Assembly (NCBI GenBank): GCA_029880325.1
Contig: JAOUOP010000043.1
Location: forward strand, 1-64,000
From: Myxococcales bacterium
GTDB taxonomy: Bacteria > Myxococcota_A > Polyangia > Polyangiales > JAFGIB01
DNA: 64,000 nucleotides
Direction: 5' to 3'
A program made the position numbers and the translations under genes. Of the stretch, positions 27,758 to 36,395 are shown piece after piece; the first letter of the stretch is position 1, and each line of letters starts with the position of its first letter. Under the pieces are notes generated by a model. The model was given only the letters and a program-made list of their open reading frames with translations. It searched no databases and had not been told where the DNA came from.

Positions 27758-29539
27758 TCAGCGCGCGGCCGCTCCAGCCTTGTCTTTGGTGTCGGTCTTG
27801 GGATCGGACTCGATGAAACCCAGACCCTCGAAGATCTGTCCCTTGCCCTTGATGTCAGGGCGCGTCAAGTGCTCGCCGTAGCGCAAGCGCAGATCGACGG
27901 CCTCATCGGCTCGCGCGCGGTGGCTGCCTGGCTCTAGATTCAGCACCTCGCCGGGTTTGCGCAGGCGGCCGTCGATCCAGACGTCGGTCTCGGCTTCGAC
28001 CGTGTAGGGGCCGGCGATTGCAACCTGAAAGTTCCGGTCCTTGCCACCGAGTTGGCGCATGAATTTCCCGGCAACCCAGACGGGGCCCCAGTGGTGGATG
28101 TAGTTTTTCTGGAGGGTCGCGAAGTCGGCCTGCAGCAGGCGGTGGGACTTGGGTCCGGTTTGCTTGTAGGGTCGGTGCAGGGAAAGGGAGGCGATGTTGA
28201 CCAAGACCATTTTTGGCTGATGGCGGGTGATCAGCTGCTCGAAAATCGGTTGGCCGGCATCGCGCACGCGCTCGAGCATTAGCGATGACATCAGCGGTCC
28301 CACCTTTGGAAAGGAGGCGATCATGCCGCAGCGGTCGATGTAGGGCACCGGCTCGGGGAAGATCTCGTGCACGCCGTCGATGACTCGTTTCTGAAGCGTG
28401 ATGCGATCGCCGCCGTTGAACTCGCTGAAGCGCAGGACGTTGTGGTGCAGGGGCCACAGCAAGAGCAGCAGACCCGAGATGAGCAGCAGCGGGCGACGGG
28501 CCGCTCTTGCTTCGAGGCGCGCGAGGACCACGGCAGTCGTGAGCGCGGCGGCCGGGATGATGGTGACGTAATAATAGGCGTAGGAATTGCGGTAGAAGAC
28601 GATGGTCGAAAGCGGCAGGGCGAAGCTCAGAAGCTGCAAGGCTCGCAAACGCGCGCGTCCCTCGAGGTACACGGCGTCGGCGAAGCAGAGCATTACGCCC
28701 AGTGCACAAAGCACCCAGAAGGCCAGGTCCCAGCGCAGCGTGCTCAGCAGGGTCTTGCCGTGCGGGAAGAGCTGCTCGGCATCCATCAGTCCGGCGGCGC
28801 GGCCGAGGAAGCGTCGATTGGTGTCGGCGCCGGAGTCGTCGAGGCCGGTCGAATGCCATAGGAGCAGGGAGCCGAAGACCAGGGTGGCGGTGGCGGCGGC
28901 GGCGACGAGCTGCTCGACAGTGCGCCGCCGGGGTTGCTCACCGAGGTAGAAGTGGGCGAGCCACAGTAGCGCCAGGGTGGGAGCAAAAAGGGCGATCTTG
29001 ATCGAGAGCAGGGCGCCCAAGCCAAGCGCGGCGCCCGCCATCATGCCAGCGCCGCGGTGGCCAGGCCTGAGAATCAGGGCGGCTGCGGCGAGCGTAAAGC
29101 AGCAGGCCAACATGGGGTCGGCGCGAAAGGTCTCGCCGTGGCGCATCAGCAAGGAGAAGCTCACGCTGGCGGCGACGGCGAAGAGGCCCGCCAGCGTGCC
29201 GAGCAGGGCGCGCCCGATGGCGAAGACGAAGCCGCAGGTGAGCAGGCGCGTCAGCATCAGCCCATCGCGCGCCGCGATCAGCTGCTGGGCCTCGTTGCCC
29301 TCGACCGAGGGCAGCCAGGCGAAGAGGTGCACGTGGAAGGTCTGCAGCGCCCAGCCCAGCTCGCCGCGTTGGAACTGGTAGATCTTGCTGAGGTAGTTGA
29401 ACTCGTCCCAGTTCAGGTTGAGCGCCACATGGTTTAGCCGGAACTTCGCCCACAGGGCGTGGACGATGAAGCAGAGCAACAGCGCACTGCCGAACCAGGG
29501 CCCCCACTTCGTTCGCCACGGCCGGCGCGCCTCGGACAT
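27758..29539 (-). CDS. GT39/PMT-like lipid-linked glycosyltransferase
   Basis: A 593-residue membrane protein with about ten helices. The first periplasmic loop has NLNWDEFNYLSKIYQF, carrying the Asp-Glu pair needed for catalysis in GT-C enzymes, and later loops have RHGETFRADPMLAC. The C-terminal 200 residues form a soluble periplasmic domain. It would transfer a sugar from polyprenyl phosphate to an extracytoplasmic acceptor. The start is uncertain: ATG 29539 lacks a Shine-Dalgarno, and an in-frame codon at 29587 would add 16 residues. Confidence 0.78.
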   Translation of the reverse strand: MSEARRPWRTKWGPWFGSALLLCFIVHALWAKFRLNHVALNLNWDEFNYLSKIYQFQRGELGWALQTFHVHLFAWLPSVEGNEAQQLIAARDGLMLTRLLTCGFVFAIGRALLGTLAGLFAVAASVSFSLLMRHGETFRADPMLACCFTLAAAALILRPGHRGAGMMAGAALGLGALLSIKIALFAPTLALLWLAHFYLGEQPRRRTVEQLVAAAATATLVFGSLLLWHSTGLDDSGADTNRRFLGRAAGLMDAEQLFPHGKTLLSTLRWDLAFWVLCALGVMLCFADAVYLEGRARLRALQLLSFALPLSTIVFYRNSYAYYYVTIIPAAALTTAVVLARLEARAARRPLLLISGLLLLLWPLHHNVLRFSEFNGGDRITLQKRVIDGVHEIFPEPVPYIDRCGMIASFPKVGPLMSSLMLERVRDAGQPIFEQLITRHQPKMVLVNIASLSLHRPYKQTGPKSHRLLQADFATLQKNYIHHWGPVWVAGKFMRQLGGKDRNFQVAIAGPYTVEAETDVWIDGRLRKPGEVLNLEPGSHRARADEAVDLRLRYGEHLTRPDIKGKGQIFEGLGFIESDPKTDTKDKAGAAAR

Positions 29540-29693
29540 GGGCGCCAGGGTAGTCGAAGCCTGGGACGCGACAAATTCGTGGGGCACCGCGCAAGGCAGG
29601 TAGACGCGCGCGCAGCCACGGGCAGCGGTGCCATGCCGGCGCCGGCTGGCAGGTGCTGCGCCATCGAAGGGCGCGGCGAGCCTGGGCTCAGGA

Positions 29694-29865
29694 GCCGCCG
29701 CAAAATAAGTTGACCGCTTGGCACGCGCCGGCAGGTCCGCTCGCGGCTTGCCTCCCCGTGAAATTCCTCAAAATAGCTGCGCTACTGCTGCGGATTTTCC
29801 TCCGGTCGCACCCGCGAATCGCACCCCGTCTGAGCGGCGAAATGTAGCGTTTATGCTGCGGCGGC
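29694..29865. repeat. 172-bp repeat element (copy 2)
   Basis: Read on the plus strand it aligns base for base, without gaps, with the reverse complement of copy 1. Shared blocks are TTGGCACGC at offset 25, AATTCCTC at about 69, CTGCGGATT at 95 and CGCACCCCG-like sequence near 130. The ends share GCCGCCGCA plus ATAA in inverted orientation (29694-29702 and 29857-29865), weaker than the perfect arms of copy 1. Like copy 1 it fills the gap between two minus-strand genes and abuts the next stop codon (29869). Confidence 0.65.
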
Positions 29866-29868
29866 GCC

Positions 29869-31017
29869 TCAGTGCGCCGAGAGCTGCATCTGGCGCTCGA
29901 TGAACTCGGCCAGCTCCTTGGGCTTGGGGCGCTCGGTCCAGGACATCTCGAAGGCGTACTCGGGGCTCGGCGTGCCATCCGGGAAGGCGGCGCCCATCAT
30001 CGAGACCACGCGCAGCAGCGGGCTGATCTTGTCGGCGGTGACCACGATGCCGCAGCGCTCGCCGTGGCACATGGAGGCCATGGTCTGGGTCAGGGCCGAG
30101 GGCGACTTCAGGGCTTCCTGGTAGCGGAACTGGAATAGGGCGTAGGTGGAGGGGTCGCCCAGCATCAGGACTTCGATCATCTCTTCCTCGGTGATGCGGC
30201 CCTGCAGGAAGTCTTCCTTCTTGGCGGCCAGGTGAGCGGCGCGCTTGATCTCTTCTTCGGCTTCCTGCTCCGGGGTCAGGCCGCGGCGGAAGAAGTTGAT
30301 ATTGATGCCACGACCCGAACTCATCAGCTCCTGGCGCAGGGTGCCGCCCGTGGCGAAGTTTTCGTTCACGTAGGCGCAGCTGCGGCTGGCAGCGGTGCGG
30401 CAGCCCTCGTAGATCGACTGCCAGTTGTCGGTGAAGTCGTTCCAGCCGCGCACCTTGGTGGCCGTGAAGGCGGGCACGTCGTCGGCCTTGGAACTCATCA
30501 GATAGCCGCTGGCGTTGAGCCAGCCGGTGTTGGAGTCGGTGGCCGCCCCGGTCTTGCGCACCTGGATCGCCGCGTCGCGGGCACCGGCCTGCTTGGCGGT
30601 GTTGAGGATCAGCGCCACCGTCTCGTAGGGCATATTGGCCTGCAACCGCAGGGCCACCGATGAGCGCGAAGGCGAGCGCATCTTCTCGGCCAACTTCGTG
30701 ATAATGCCGTTTTGCTGCTCCTTTTCATCGACGAAGCCCTTGTCGAGATTGGCGACGGGCTCGCCGTCGAGGCGCAACTGCTCGGTGGTCGACTCGACCT
30801 TGTAGGGATTGCTCGGCGCGGGATCGGACGTGCGCAGTGAGACCGGCAGCTCCAGGTCGGCCAGTGGACGTCCCATTTCGTTTTCGGGGCTCGCGCCGGG
30901 CGCGCCTTCTTCCTCACCGCCGCCTTTGAGCTTGTCACAGCCCAGCACGGCCACAGCGAGGCAGCAGGAGATGATCAGCAACTCGAGGGTACGGCGTGAA
31001 CTGTGCATGTTTCGCAC
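29869..31017 (-). CDS. Lipoprotein with an ExbD/TolR-like domain
   Basis: A 382-residue predicted lipoprotein (ATG 31017, or 31008 three codons on) with lipobox VAVLGCDK and a Gly/Glu linker. Residues about 115-160 (SSVALRLQANMPYETVALIL, then TAKQAGARDAAIQV) have the form of the periplasmic domain of ExbD/TolR. A second ExbD-like strand set may be in the C-terminal part (CGIVVTADKISPLLRVVSMM). There is a Cys pair MCHGERC. ExbD proteins normally have an N-terminal membrane helix and pair with ExbB; this one is lipid-anchored and has no exbB neighbour, so a TonB-type motor role is not supported. Confidence 0.6.
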   Translation of the reverse strand: MRNMHSSRRTLELLIISCCLAVAVLGCDKLKGGGEEEGAPGASPENEMGRPLADLELPVSLRTSDPAPSNPYKVESTTEQLRLDGEPVANLDKGFVDEKEQQNGIITKLAEKMRSPSRSSVALRLQANMPYETVALILNTAKQAGARDAAIQVRKTGAATDSNTGWLNASGYLMSSKADDVPAFTATKVRGWNDFTDNWQSIYEGCRTAASRSCAYVNENFATGGTLRQELMSSGRGININFFRRGLTPEQEAEEEIKRAAHLAAKKEDFLQGRITEEEMIEVLMLGDPSTYALFQFRYQEALKSPSALTQTMASMCHGERCGIVVTADKISPLLRVVSMMGAAFPDGTPSPEYAFEMSWTERPKPKELAEFIERQMQLSAH

Positions 31018-31361
31018 GATAGCTTACTTGTGGGACTCTGTAGTGGTCTGAAGGCCGAAAAAGTCGAAAAAAATTCCAGCTTTTTGCGTCCGAAATTGGG
31101 GAGGGATGTCCCAGGAGGTGGCCCGATTCGCGGGTGACTCGAGCAATTCCGCGAGTGATCACGCGCATTTCCCAGTTTCGGGGCCGAATACCCGGCTAGC
31201 GTCTCAGCCGCCGCGGCTCGAGCCAGAAGCGGCCGCCGATTCCCAGGCCGGCGGCATGTCCGCTACGGCGATGGCGGCGCCCGCGAACGGCCGGGCAGAA
31301 ACCTGCGGCTCCTGGAGTCGCGGCGCATCCCGCGGCATCGAGCGGGGCGGGTGCGGCTTCG
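31018..31361. other. 344-bp divergent intergenic region
   Basis: It separates the ExbD-like lipoprotein gene (leftward) from the DUF4349 gene (rightward). An imperfect palindrome, TCGCGGGTGACTCG with CGAGTGATCACGCG, lies at about 31129-31170. A GTG at 31351 begins a short signal-like peptide, MRLRWLALMLSL, in a frame different from the DUF4349 frame. This may be the displaced 5' end of that gene. No other gene is supported. Confidence 0.35.
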
Positions 31362-32345
31362 ATGGCTGGCGTTGATGCTGTCGTTGCGAAATCGAGGGGG
31401 CAGCGCAGTAGCCCAATACGGAAGTCTGGATGGGACGGGAGGCTCGATCCGGGGACAGCTGGATCCCGGTCTGCAACAATCGGCTGTCGGGCCGAGGCTC
31501 GCTGCCACGATGGACGCCGGGGCGCGAGCCAGATACCCCGTGACCTTCTGTGTCACTACGTCGCCCGCTCCGCCACCACGGAGGCCGAGAGCGCCGGGGG
31601 AGCTGCCCCCGCACCTGGTGACTTCGCCGCGCTCGAGACCGAGGCCAGCGACAGTCTTTACGATGAACTGGCGAGCAAGGCACCGTCGCAGGCGGCGGCT
31701 TATGCTCCGTTCGGGCCTGCTTCACCCCACGCCGCGGCCGCCGCCAAGCATCGAGCCGACGCGCCCAAGCCGGCGCTCGATCCCCTGACCCAGATCGACG
31801 GCGAGAGCGGTCCGCTGCTGGTCTACGAAGCTTGGCTGCGACTGGCCGTCTACGAGGTGGGGGAGCGCCAACGCCAGGTGATCGAAGCGACCGAGGCCGT
31901 CGGCGGCTTTCTGCGGCAGCAAAATGCCACCCAGATCGTGGTGCGCGTGCCGGCCGCGCGCTTCAAGGATGCGCTCAGCGCCATCGAGGCCATCGGCGAG
32001 GTCCAGAGCCGCCGCGTGCAGACCCAGGACGTGACCGAGGAGTTCCGCGACGTACAAACGCGCCTCGACAGCGCGCGCAAGGTACGGGAGCGGCTGCTGG
32101 CCCTGCTCGAGCGCGCCGTCAACGTGGAGGAATCGCTGAAGATCGAGCGTGAGCTGGAGCGCCTGCTCAAGGAGATCGAACGCATGGAGGGGCGGCTGAA
32201 GTTCCTCGGCGATCGCATTGCCCTGTCGACTCTGACCGTGGACTTCTCGGCCAAAGCCGAAGAGGTCCCTGCCGATGAAGTAACCCTGCCCTTCCCCTGG
32301 CTCGACAGCCTGGGGCTGCGCAACCTGACGGAGCTAGAACGATGA
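31362..32345 (+). CDS. DUF4349 domain protein, N-terminus unresolved
   Basis: The C-terminal ~190 residues are a clear DUF4349 domain: VYEAWLRLAVYEVGERQRQV, then GGFLRQQNATQIVVRVP, VTEEFRDVQTRLDSARKV and a long coiled coil ESLKIERELERLLKEIERME. Family members are usually lipoproteins with a C-terminal membrane helix. Here the first ~65 codons from ATG 31362 look non-coding (Arg/Ser/Gly-rich, no signal peptide), and no later in-frame ATG, GTG or TTG precedes the domain. The true 5' end is probably shifted or damaged between 31390 and 31560. The C-terminal helix is absent: the frame stops at an ATGA overlap with the next lipoprotein. Confidence 0.6.
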   Translation: MAGVDAVVAKSRGQRSSPIRKSGWDGRLDPGTAGSRSATIGCRAEARCHDGRRGASQIPRDLLCHYVARSATTEAESAGGAAPAPGDFAALETEASDSLYDELASKAPSQAAAYAPFGPASPHAAAAAKHRADAPKPALDPLTQIDGESGPLLVYEAWLRLAVYEVGERQRQVIEATEAVGGFLRQQNATQIVVRVPAARFKDALSAIEAIGEVQSRRVQTQDVTEEFRDVQTRLDSARKVRERLLALLERAVNVEESLKIERELERLLKEIERMEGRLKFLGDRIALSTLTVDFSAKAEEVPADEVTLPFPWLDSLGLRNLTELER

Positions 32346-32827
32346 AGACACCGACCTCGAAAACGACCCCGACCGCCCCATTTGCCCTGTTCGCCCTTCT
32401 GCTCTCAACTTCGCTGTTGAACGGCTGCCTCCATATCGACACCCCGCACGGCTTCGTCGAACTCGACGACAATTCCGGCTATGACTATCGCGCCACCTCG
32501 GCCACCGGCGTGGTGCTGGCGCTGCGGAGCGAGGAAAGCCGCAAAGACCAGGGTGGTGACCTGGGCTTCTGGGCCGAGGCCGTACAGCGCAAGGTCGCCC
32601 GCCTCGGTGGCTACGCCCTGCTCGAAATGCGTGACGTCAAGACCCGCGCCGGTGTGCCGGGCAAGCAGCTGCGTTTCGGCCATGATCGCAACCAGCGCCC
32701 CCACCACTACTGGGTCACGCTCTTCATTCAGGGCGACGACCTGCACGTGGTCGAAGCCGGCGGTCCCAAGGAAGCCTTCAGCGAGCTGGAAAAAGGTCTG
32801 GACGCGGCCATCGCTTCGCTGCGCTGA
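32342..32827 (+). CDS. Small lipoprotein of unknown function
   Basis: A 161-residue predicted lipoprotein: signal sequence ending LLNGC, then a mixed alpha/beta domain (GFVELDDNSGYDYRATSATG, AVQRKVARLGGYALLE, PHHYWVTLFIQGDDLHVVEA, ending in an amphipathic helix). Its ATG overlaps the stop of the DUF4349 gene (ATGA), so the pair is translationally coupled. The shape recalls PsbP/LpqN-like small lipoprotein domains, but I cannot assign a family. Confidence 0.7.
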   Translation: MKTPTSKTTPTAPFALFALLLSTSLLNGCLHIDTPHGFVELDDNSGYDYRATSATGVVLALRSEESRKDQGGDLGFWAEAVQRKVARLGGYALLEMRDVKTRAGVPGKQLRFGHDRNQRPHHYWVTLFIQGDDLHVVEAGGPKEAFSELEKGLDAAIASLR

Positions 32828-32832
32828 AGCTG

Positions 32833-32864
32833 GCGCTGAGCAGGGAGGCGGGGCCTCAGTGCGC
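32833..32864. terminator. Hairpin between converging genes
   Basis: GCGCTGAG (32833-32840) pairs with CTCAGTGCGC (32855-32864) with one bulged T. It covers the stop of the minus-strand kinase gene and follows the stop of the plus-strand lipoprotein. No T tract. Confidence 0.35.
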
Positions 32865-33962
32865 GATGCGCGGCACGCCGAAGAAGAAGGTGGCGCCGCC
32901 TTCGGGGTTGTTGCGCACGTCGATCTCGCCGCCGTGGGCCTCGACCAGGGTCTTGGCGATGAACAGTCCAAGCCCCGTGCTGCGCTCGTCGCCGCTGGGC
33001 TTTGTGCTCAGGCGCGAGAACTTGCGAAAGAGGCGTGGGCGCTCGGAGGTGGGCACGCCCGGGCCCTGATCGCTGACCTCGAAACGCACCCAGCTTTCGT
33101 CGGCGGACCAGCCGAGTCTCACCAGGCTTCCCGGCGGTGAGTATTTGACGGCATTGTTGACCAGGTTGCCCAGCACCTGGGAGAGGCGCTGGCGGTCGGC
33201 CGACATCACCACGCCCTGCGCTTCGCCGCCCAACACGAGTGTGCTCCGCTTGGACTCGGCGTAACTGCGGCAGTCGAGCAGCACGGTGCTGGCCAACTCG
33301 CCTGCATCCACCTCGGTCAGCTGCAGCTCGAGCTTGCCATGATCGACCAGCCTCAAGTCCAAAAGGCCGTCGAGCAGCTGCGCCATGGATTCCGAGGCGC
33401 GGCGCATTTCCTGCAGATCCTCCAGCGCCTGCTTTCGCCCATCGCCCTTGCCCGGTCCGTCGATCTCGTCGATGAAGCCGCGCAGCAGGTCGATCAGGCC
33501 ACGGATGGCCATCAGCGGCTGCCTGAGGTCGTGCACCGCGATACCGAGAAACTCTTCCTTGAGGCGATTGAGTTCGTCGCGCTCGCGGGTGAGCGTCAGC
33601 GCGCGGATCTGGGTGTTGACGCGGGCCAGGACCACGTCGATTTCGAGGGGCTTGACCACGTAATCGTTGGCACCGAGTTCGAGGGCTTCGACGATCTGGC
33701 CCTCGTCGTCGACGATCGTCGCCATCAGGACCGGTAGCTCGGTGAGGCTATGGCGGGCGCGCAGCTTGCTCAGCACTTCGAGGCCGTTCATGCGCGGCAT
33801 CAGGATGTCGAGAATGACCAGGTCGGGCCGATGCGTGGCCACGCGCTCGAGGGCCTCGGCACCGCTGTCGGCGATGTCCACCCGATGACCCGCGTCCTCC
33901 AGCTCCATGGCCAGGAGCTTGAGGTTGTCCGGAACGTCGTCAACGCAGAGAATATGGGCCAA
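32856..33962 (-). CDS. Receiver-histidine kinase fusion (last gene of stressosome operon)
   Basis: A 368-residue cytosolic protein. The N-terminal receiver has acidic pocket DD near 8-9, phospho-acceptor Asp 52 (LVILDILMPRMNG) and Lys 104 (VVKP). A short coiled coil then leads to a HisKA domain with the H-box AVHDLRQPL (His 144). The HATPase has N-box NLVNNAVKYS, G1 DQGPGVP and G2 STGLGLFIAK. There is no membrane segment. A receiver placed before a kinase fits a component that is phosphorylated by the upstream hybrid kinase and then signals onward (inference). It starts one nucleotide after the preceding regulator's stop. Confidence 0.88.
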   Translation of the reverse strand: MAHILCVDDVPDNLKLLAMELEDAGHRVDIADSGAEALERVATHRPDLVILDILMPRMNGLEVLSKLRARHSLTELPVLMATIVDDEGQIVEALELGANDYVVKPLEIDVVLARVNTQIRALTLTRERDELNRLKEEFLGIAVHDLRQPLMAIRGLIDLLRGFIDEIDGPGKGDGRKQALEDLQEMRRASESMAQLLDGLLDLRLVDHGKLELQLTEVDAGELASTVLLDCRSYAESKRSTLVLGGEAQGVVMSADRQRLSQVLGNLVNNAVKYSPPGSLVRLGWSADESWVRFEVSDQGPGVPTSERPRLFRKFSRLSTKPSGDERSTGLGLFIAKTLVEAHGGEIDVRNNPEGGATFFFGVPRIAH

Positions 33963-33963
33963 T

Positions 33964-34335
33964 TCAGCTCTCCCCGATCAATGCCATGAGTACCTCGATC
34001 AGCCGTTCTTCGTCTACCGGTTTGGTGAGAACGGCGTCGGCACCGCGCGCTCTGATGCGCTCGGTGTCGCCTTTGAGGGCGTGCGCGGTGACGGCGACGA
34101 CTGGAAGTTTGGAGAGGGCCGGATCGCGACGGATCACCTCGATGGCCTCGTCGCCCTGCATGCCCGGCAGCGAGATGTCCATCAGGACAGCGCGGTGGGC
34201 GCTCGTCCGCAGCTTTTCGAGGGCGTCTTCAGCCGAGTCGGCCTCGTCGTAGTCGAGGTCGGCGTCCTCGAGCACCCAGGCCAGGAGCTTTCGGTTGTCG
34301 TCGTTGTCGTCGACGATCAAAATGGGGGCGCTCAT
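33964..34335 (-). CDS. Single-domain response regulator (DivK/CheY-like)
   Basis: A 123-residue receiver with acidic residues DD at 9-10, acceptor Asp 53 (VLMDISLPGMQG), a Thr in VAVTAHALKGD and Lys in LTKPVDEERL. No output domain. The ATG at 34335 overlaps the stop of the hybrid kinase (ATGA). It probably shuttles phosphate between the two kinases of this operon. Confidence 0.9.
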   Translation of the reverse strand: MSAPILIVDDNDDNRKLLAWVLEDADLDYDEADSAEDALEKLRTSAHRAVLMDISLPGMQGDEAIEVIRRDPALSKLPVVAVTAHALKGDTERIRARGADAVLTKPVDEERLIEVLMALIGES

Positions 34336-36395
34336 GACGGAAGCCCCGGATGCGGCAGTGCGCGGGCGCGCCCCGGCTGTCCATCGCGGGCATGGACGCG
34401 TGCCGAGGTCAGCTGCGCGAGATTGACGGCGCCTTCGGGCCAGCTTCCGACCGCACGCCGCAGCATCATCAACTTGTGGTATTGGTTGCGATTCATGGAC
34501 AGACCGCTGAGCACCACCACCGTGAGCCGCGGATAGCGCTCTTCCACCACCTCCAGCACCTCGAAGCCGCTGGCCACAGGCATCACGAGATCGAGCAAGA
34601 GCAGCGATGGCAGGCGGTGGGCCAGGTAACTCAGGGCCTCGGCGCCGCTTTCGGCCACGCGCGTCTCGATGCCCGCCTCGCTGAAACCCGTGCGCATCAG
34701 GTTGGCCACATCGACCATGTCCTCGACGATCAGCACGTCGTTGAGGCCCGCGGGACAAAGCTCCTTGCAGATCGCGGTCAAATCGCTCGGATCGATCGGC
34801 TTGCGCAGGAAAGCGGCGACCTCGAAGGCGTCCTGTGTCGCGCCGGGTTTTGGCGCCGTTGCGACGGCGATCTCGCGCACATCGACGCTGGCGGTGCCCA
34901 CTTCCCCGAGCAGCTCCTCGAGCGCCGCCCGGTCGCAGGCGTGCAGGGTCTCGCGGCTTACGTAGACCTGGTCGGGGTCATGCATCCGGATCAGCTCGTG
35001 AAGCCGATCGAGCTTCGCCGTCCACAGGATCTCGACCGATGCCCCGTCGAGCGCCACCTGGGCCAAAGGCGCCAGCTCCGGGTCGGCGTCGAGCCAGAGC
35101 AGGGTGGTGGCCGCCCGTCCCTCGGCCGCGACCGCCTGTCGGTTCTGCTTTCGCGCCGCTTCCGTGGTGCAGTCGGCGGGGATGGTGACGATGAACTCCG
35201 TGCCCTCGCCCAGCTGGCTGGCCACGTCGATGCGCCCTCCGTGCATGCGGACGAAGTGGGCGCTGATGGTCAAGCCGAGGCCCGTGCCACCGATTTTGCG
35301 GGTGGCCTCGGTGTCCAGGCGTGTAAACGCGCGAAACAGGCTGGCCTGTTGCTCCGAGGTCAGGCCCGAACCCTGATCGCTGACCCGGATCATCGCCAGC
35401 GGGCCGAGCGAGGCGTCATTGCCGGCGCCCAGGCGCACGCGTATGACGCCGCCGTCGCTGTACTTGATGGCGTTGGAGACGAGGTTTGTGACCACCTGGT
35501 AGATCTTGCGGCGGTCGATCACCGCCGGAAAACGCGTGACGCCGTCCTGTCGCGGCAGGCTCGGGTCGAGCACCAGCTCGAGCTGCTGCTGCTTGCTTTC
35601 CACCAGAGGCGCGCTCTGGCTGAGCACTTCCTCGAGCACCAACACCAGGTCCACCGATTCCGGCTCCAGCTCCATGCGTCCGGCCTCGACCTTGGAGAGG
35701 TCGAGGATGTCATTGATCAGCGAAAGCAGGTGATTGGCGTTGCGCGAGACGGTGCTCAGGGCGTCCAGGTCGCGTGCGGGAATCTTGTCGGGCAGGCGCT
35801 TGAGTAAACGCTTGGTGAAACCGATGATCGAGTTCATCGGCGTGCGCAGCTCGTGGGACATGTTGGCCAGGAAGTTACTCTTGGCCTGATCGGCGCGGCG
35901 CGTCTCTTCCACCGCGCGGCGCAGCTTGCGCTGCTGGGCCTCCAGGACGATGTTCTGCTCCTGCACCTCGATCAGCAGGTCCTCCCGCGAAGGCACCGAA
36001 AGCGCGTGCTTTGCGGCTTGCAGATCGTCGGCTCCCGGCGCCCGACGGGGCCGGTGGACGCCGAGTTCAAATGTGGCCCGGGTCAGCAGCTGGGTCGCGC
36101 CGCCCAGGGGCTCGCCCAACAGGCGTGTCACGCTGGCCGGGAAGGAAAGCGGACGTTCGCTCTCGGAGGCGACCAGGATCTTCCAGCGCCGGGGCCCGGG
36201 CTCGAAGAGCAGCCGCAGGGCGCCGCGATTGTCGGGTAGCGCCGTGATGGCGCGTGCCAGATCGGAGCAGGCGCTGCCGATGCGCGCCGCCTCCAGCTCG
36301 TGCAGCCCCAGAAGTCGCAGCGCGTCGTTGACCTTGGCGCGCACGTCGCTGGTATTGCCGCGACGCCGAATCGTGATCTCACCGATGGCCTGCAT
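34332..36395 (-). CDS. Soluble hybrid histidine kinase with an RsbT-like N-terminal segment
   Basis: A 687-residue protein with no membrane helix. Residues 1-110 (IGEITIRRRGNTSDVRAKV, LHELEAARIGSACSDLARAI) match the fold opening of RsbT-type GHKL proteins, but the ATP-binding N-box is degenerate. A coiled coil leads to HisKA (His 181 in ANMSHELRTP) and HATPase (NLVSNAIKYS, DQGSGL, GTGLGLTI). Two receiver-like domains follow. The first (about 430-560) lacks the phospho-acceptor Asp but keeps RKP. The second (about 565-690) has LLLLDLVMP. The RsbT-like part suggests direct docking on the RsbR/RsbS stressosome (inference). Start and stop overlap neighbours (ATGA on both sides). Confidence 0.85.
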   Translation of the reverse strand: MQAIGEITIRRRGNTSDVRAKVNDALRLLGLHELEAARIGSACSDLARAITALPDNRGALRLLFEPGPRRWKILVASESERPLSFPASVTRLLGEPLGGATQLLTRATFELGVHRPRRAPGADDLQAAKHALSVPSREDLLIEVQEQNIVLEAQQRKLRRAVEETRRADQAKSNFLANMSHELRTPMNSIIGFTKRLLKRLPDKIPARDLDALSTVSRNANHLLSLINDILDLSKVEAGRMELEPESVDLVLVLEEVLSQSAPLVESKQQQLELVLDPSLPRQDGVTRFPAVIDRRKIYQVVTNLVSNAIKYSDGGVIRVRLGAGNDASLGPLAMIRVSDQGSGLTSEQQASLFRAFTRLDTEATRKIGGTGLGLTISAHFVRMHGGRIDVASQLGEGTEFIVTIPADCTTEAARKQNRQAVAAEGRAATTLLWLDADPELAPLAQVALDGASVEILWTAKLDRLHELIRMHDPDQVYVSRETLHACDRAALEELLGEVGTASVDVREIAVATAPKPGATQDAFEVAAFLRKPIDPSDLTAICKELCPAGLNDVLIVEDMVDVANLMRTGFSEAGIETRVAESGAEALSYLAHRLPSLLLLDLVMPVASGFEVLEVVEERYPRLTVVVLSGLSMNRNQYHKLMMLRRAVGSWPEGAVNLAQLTSARVHARDGQPGRARALPHPGLPS

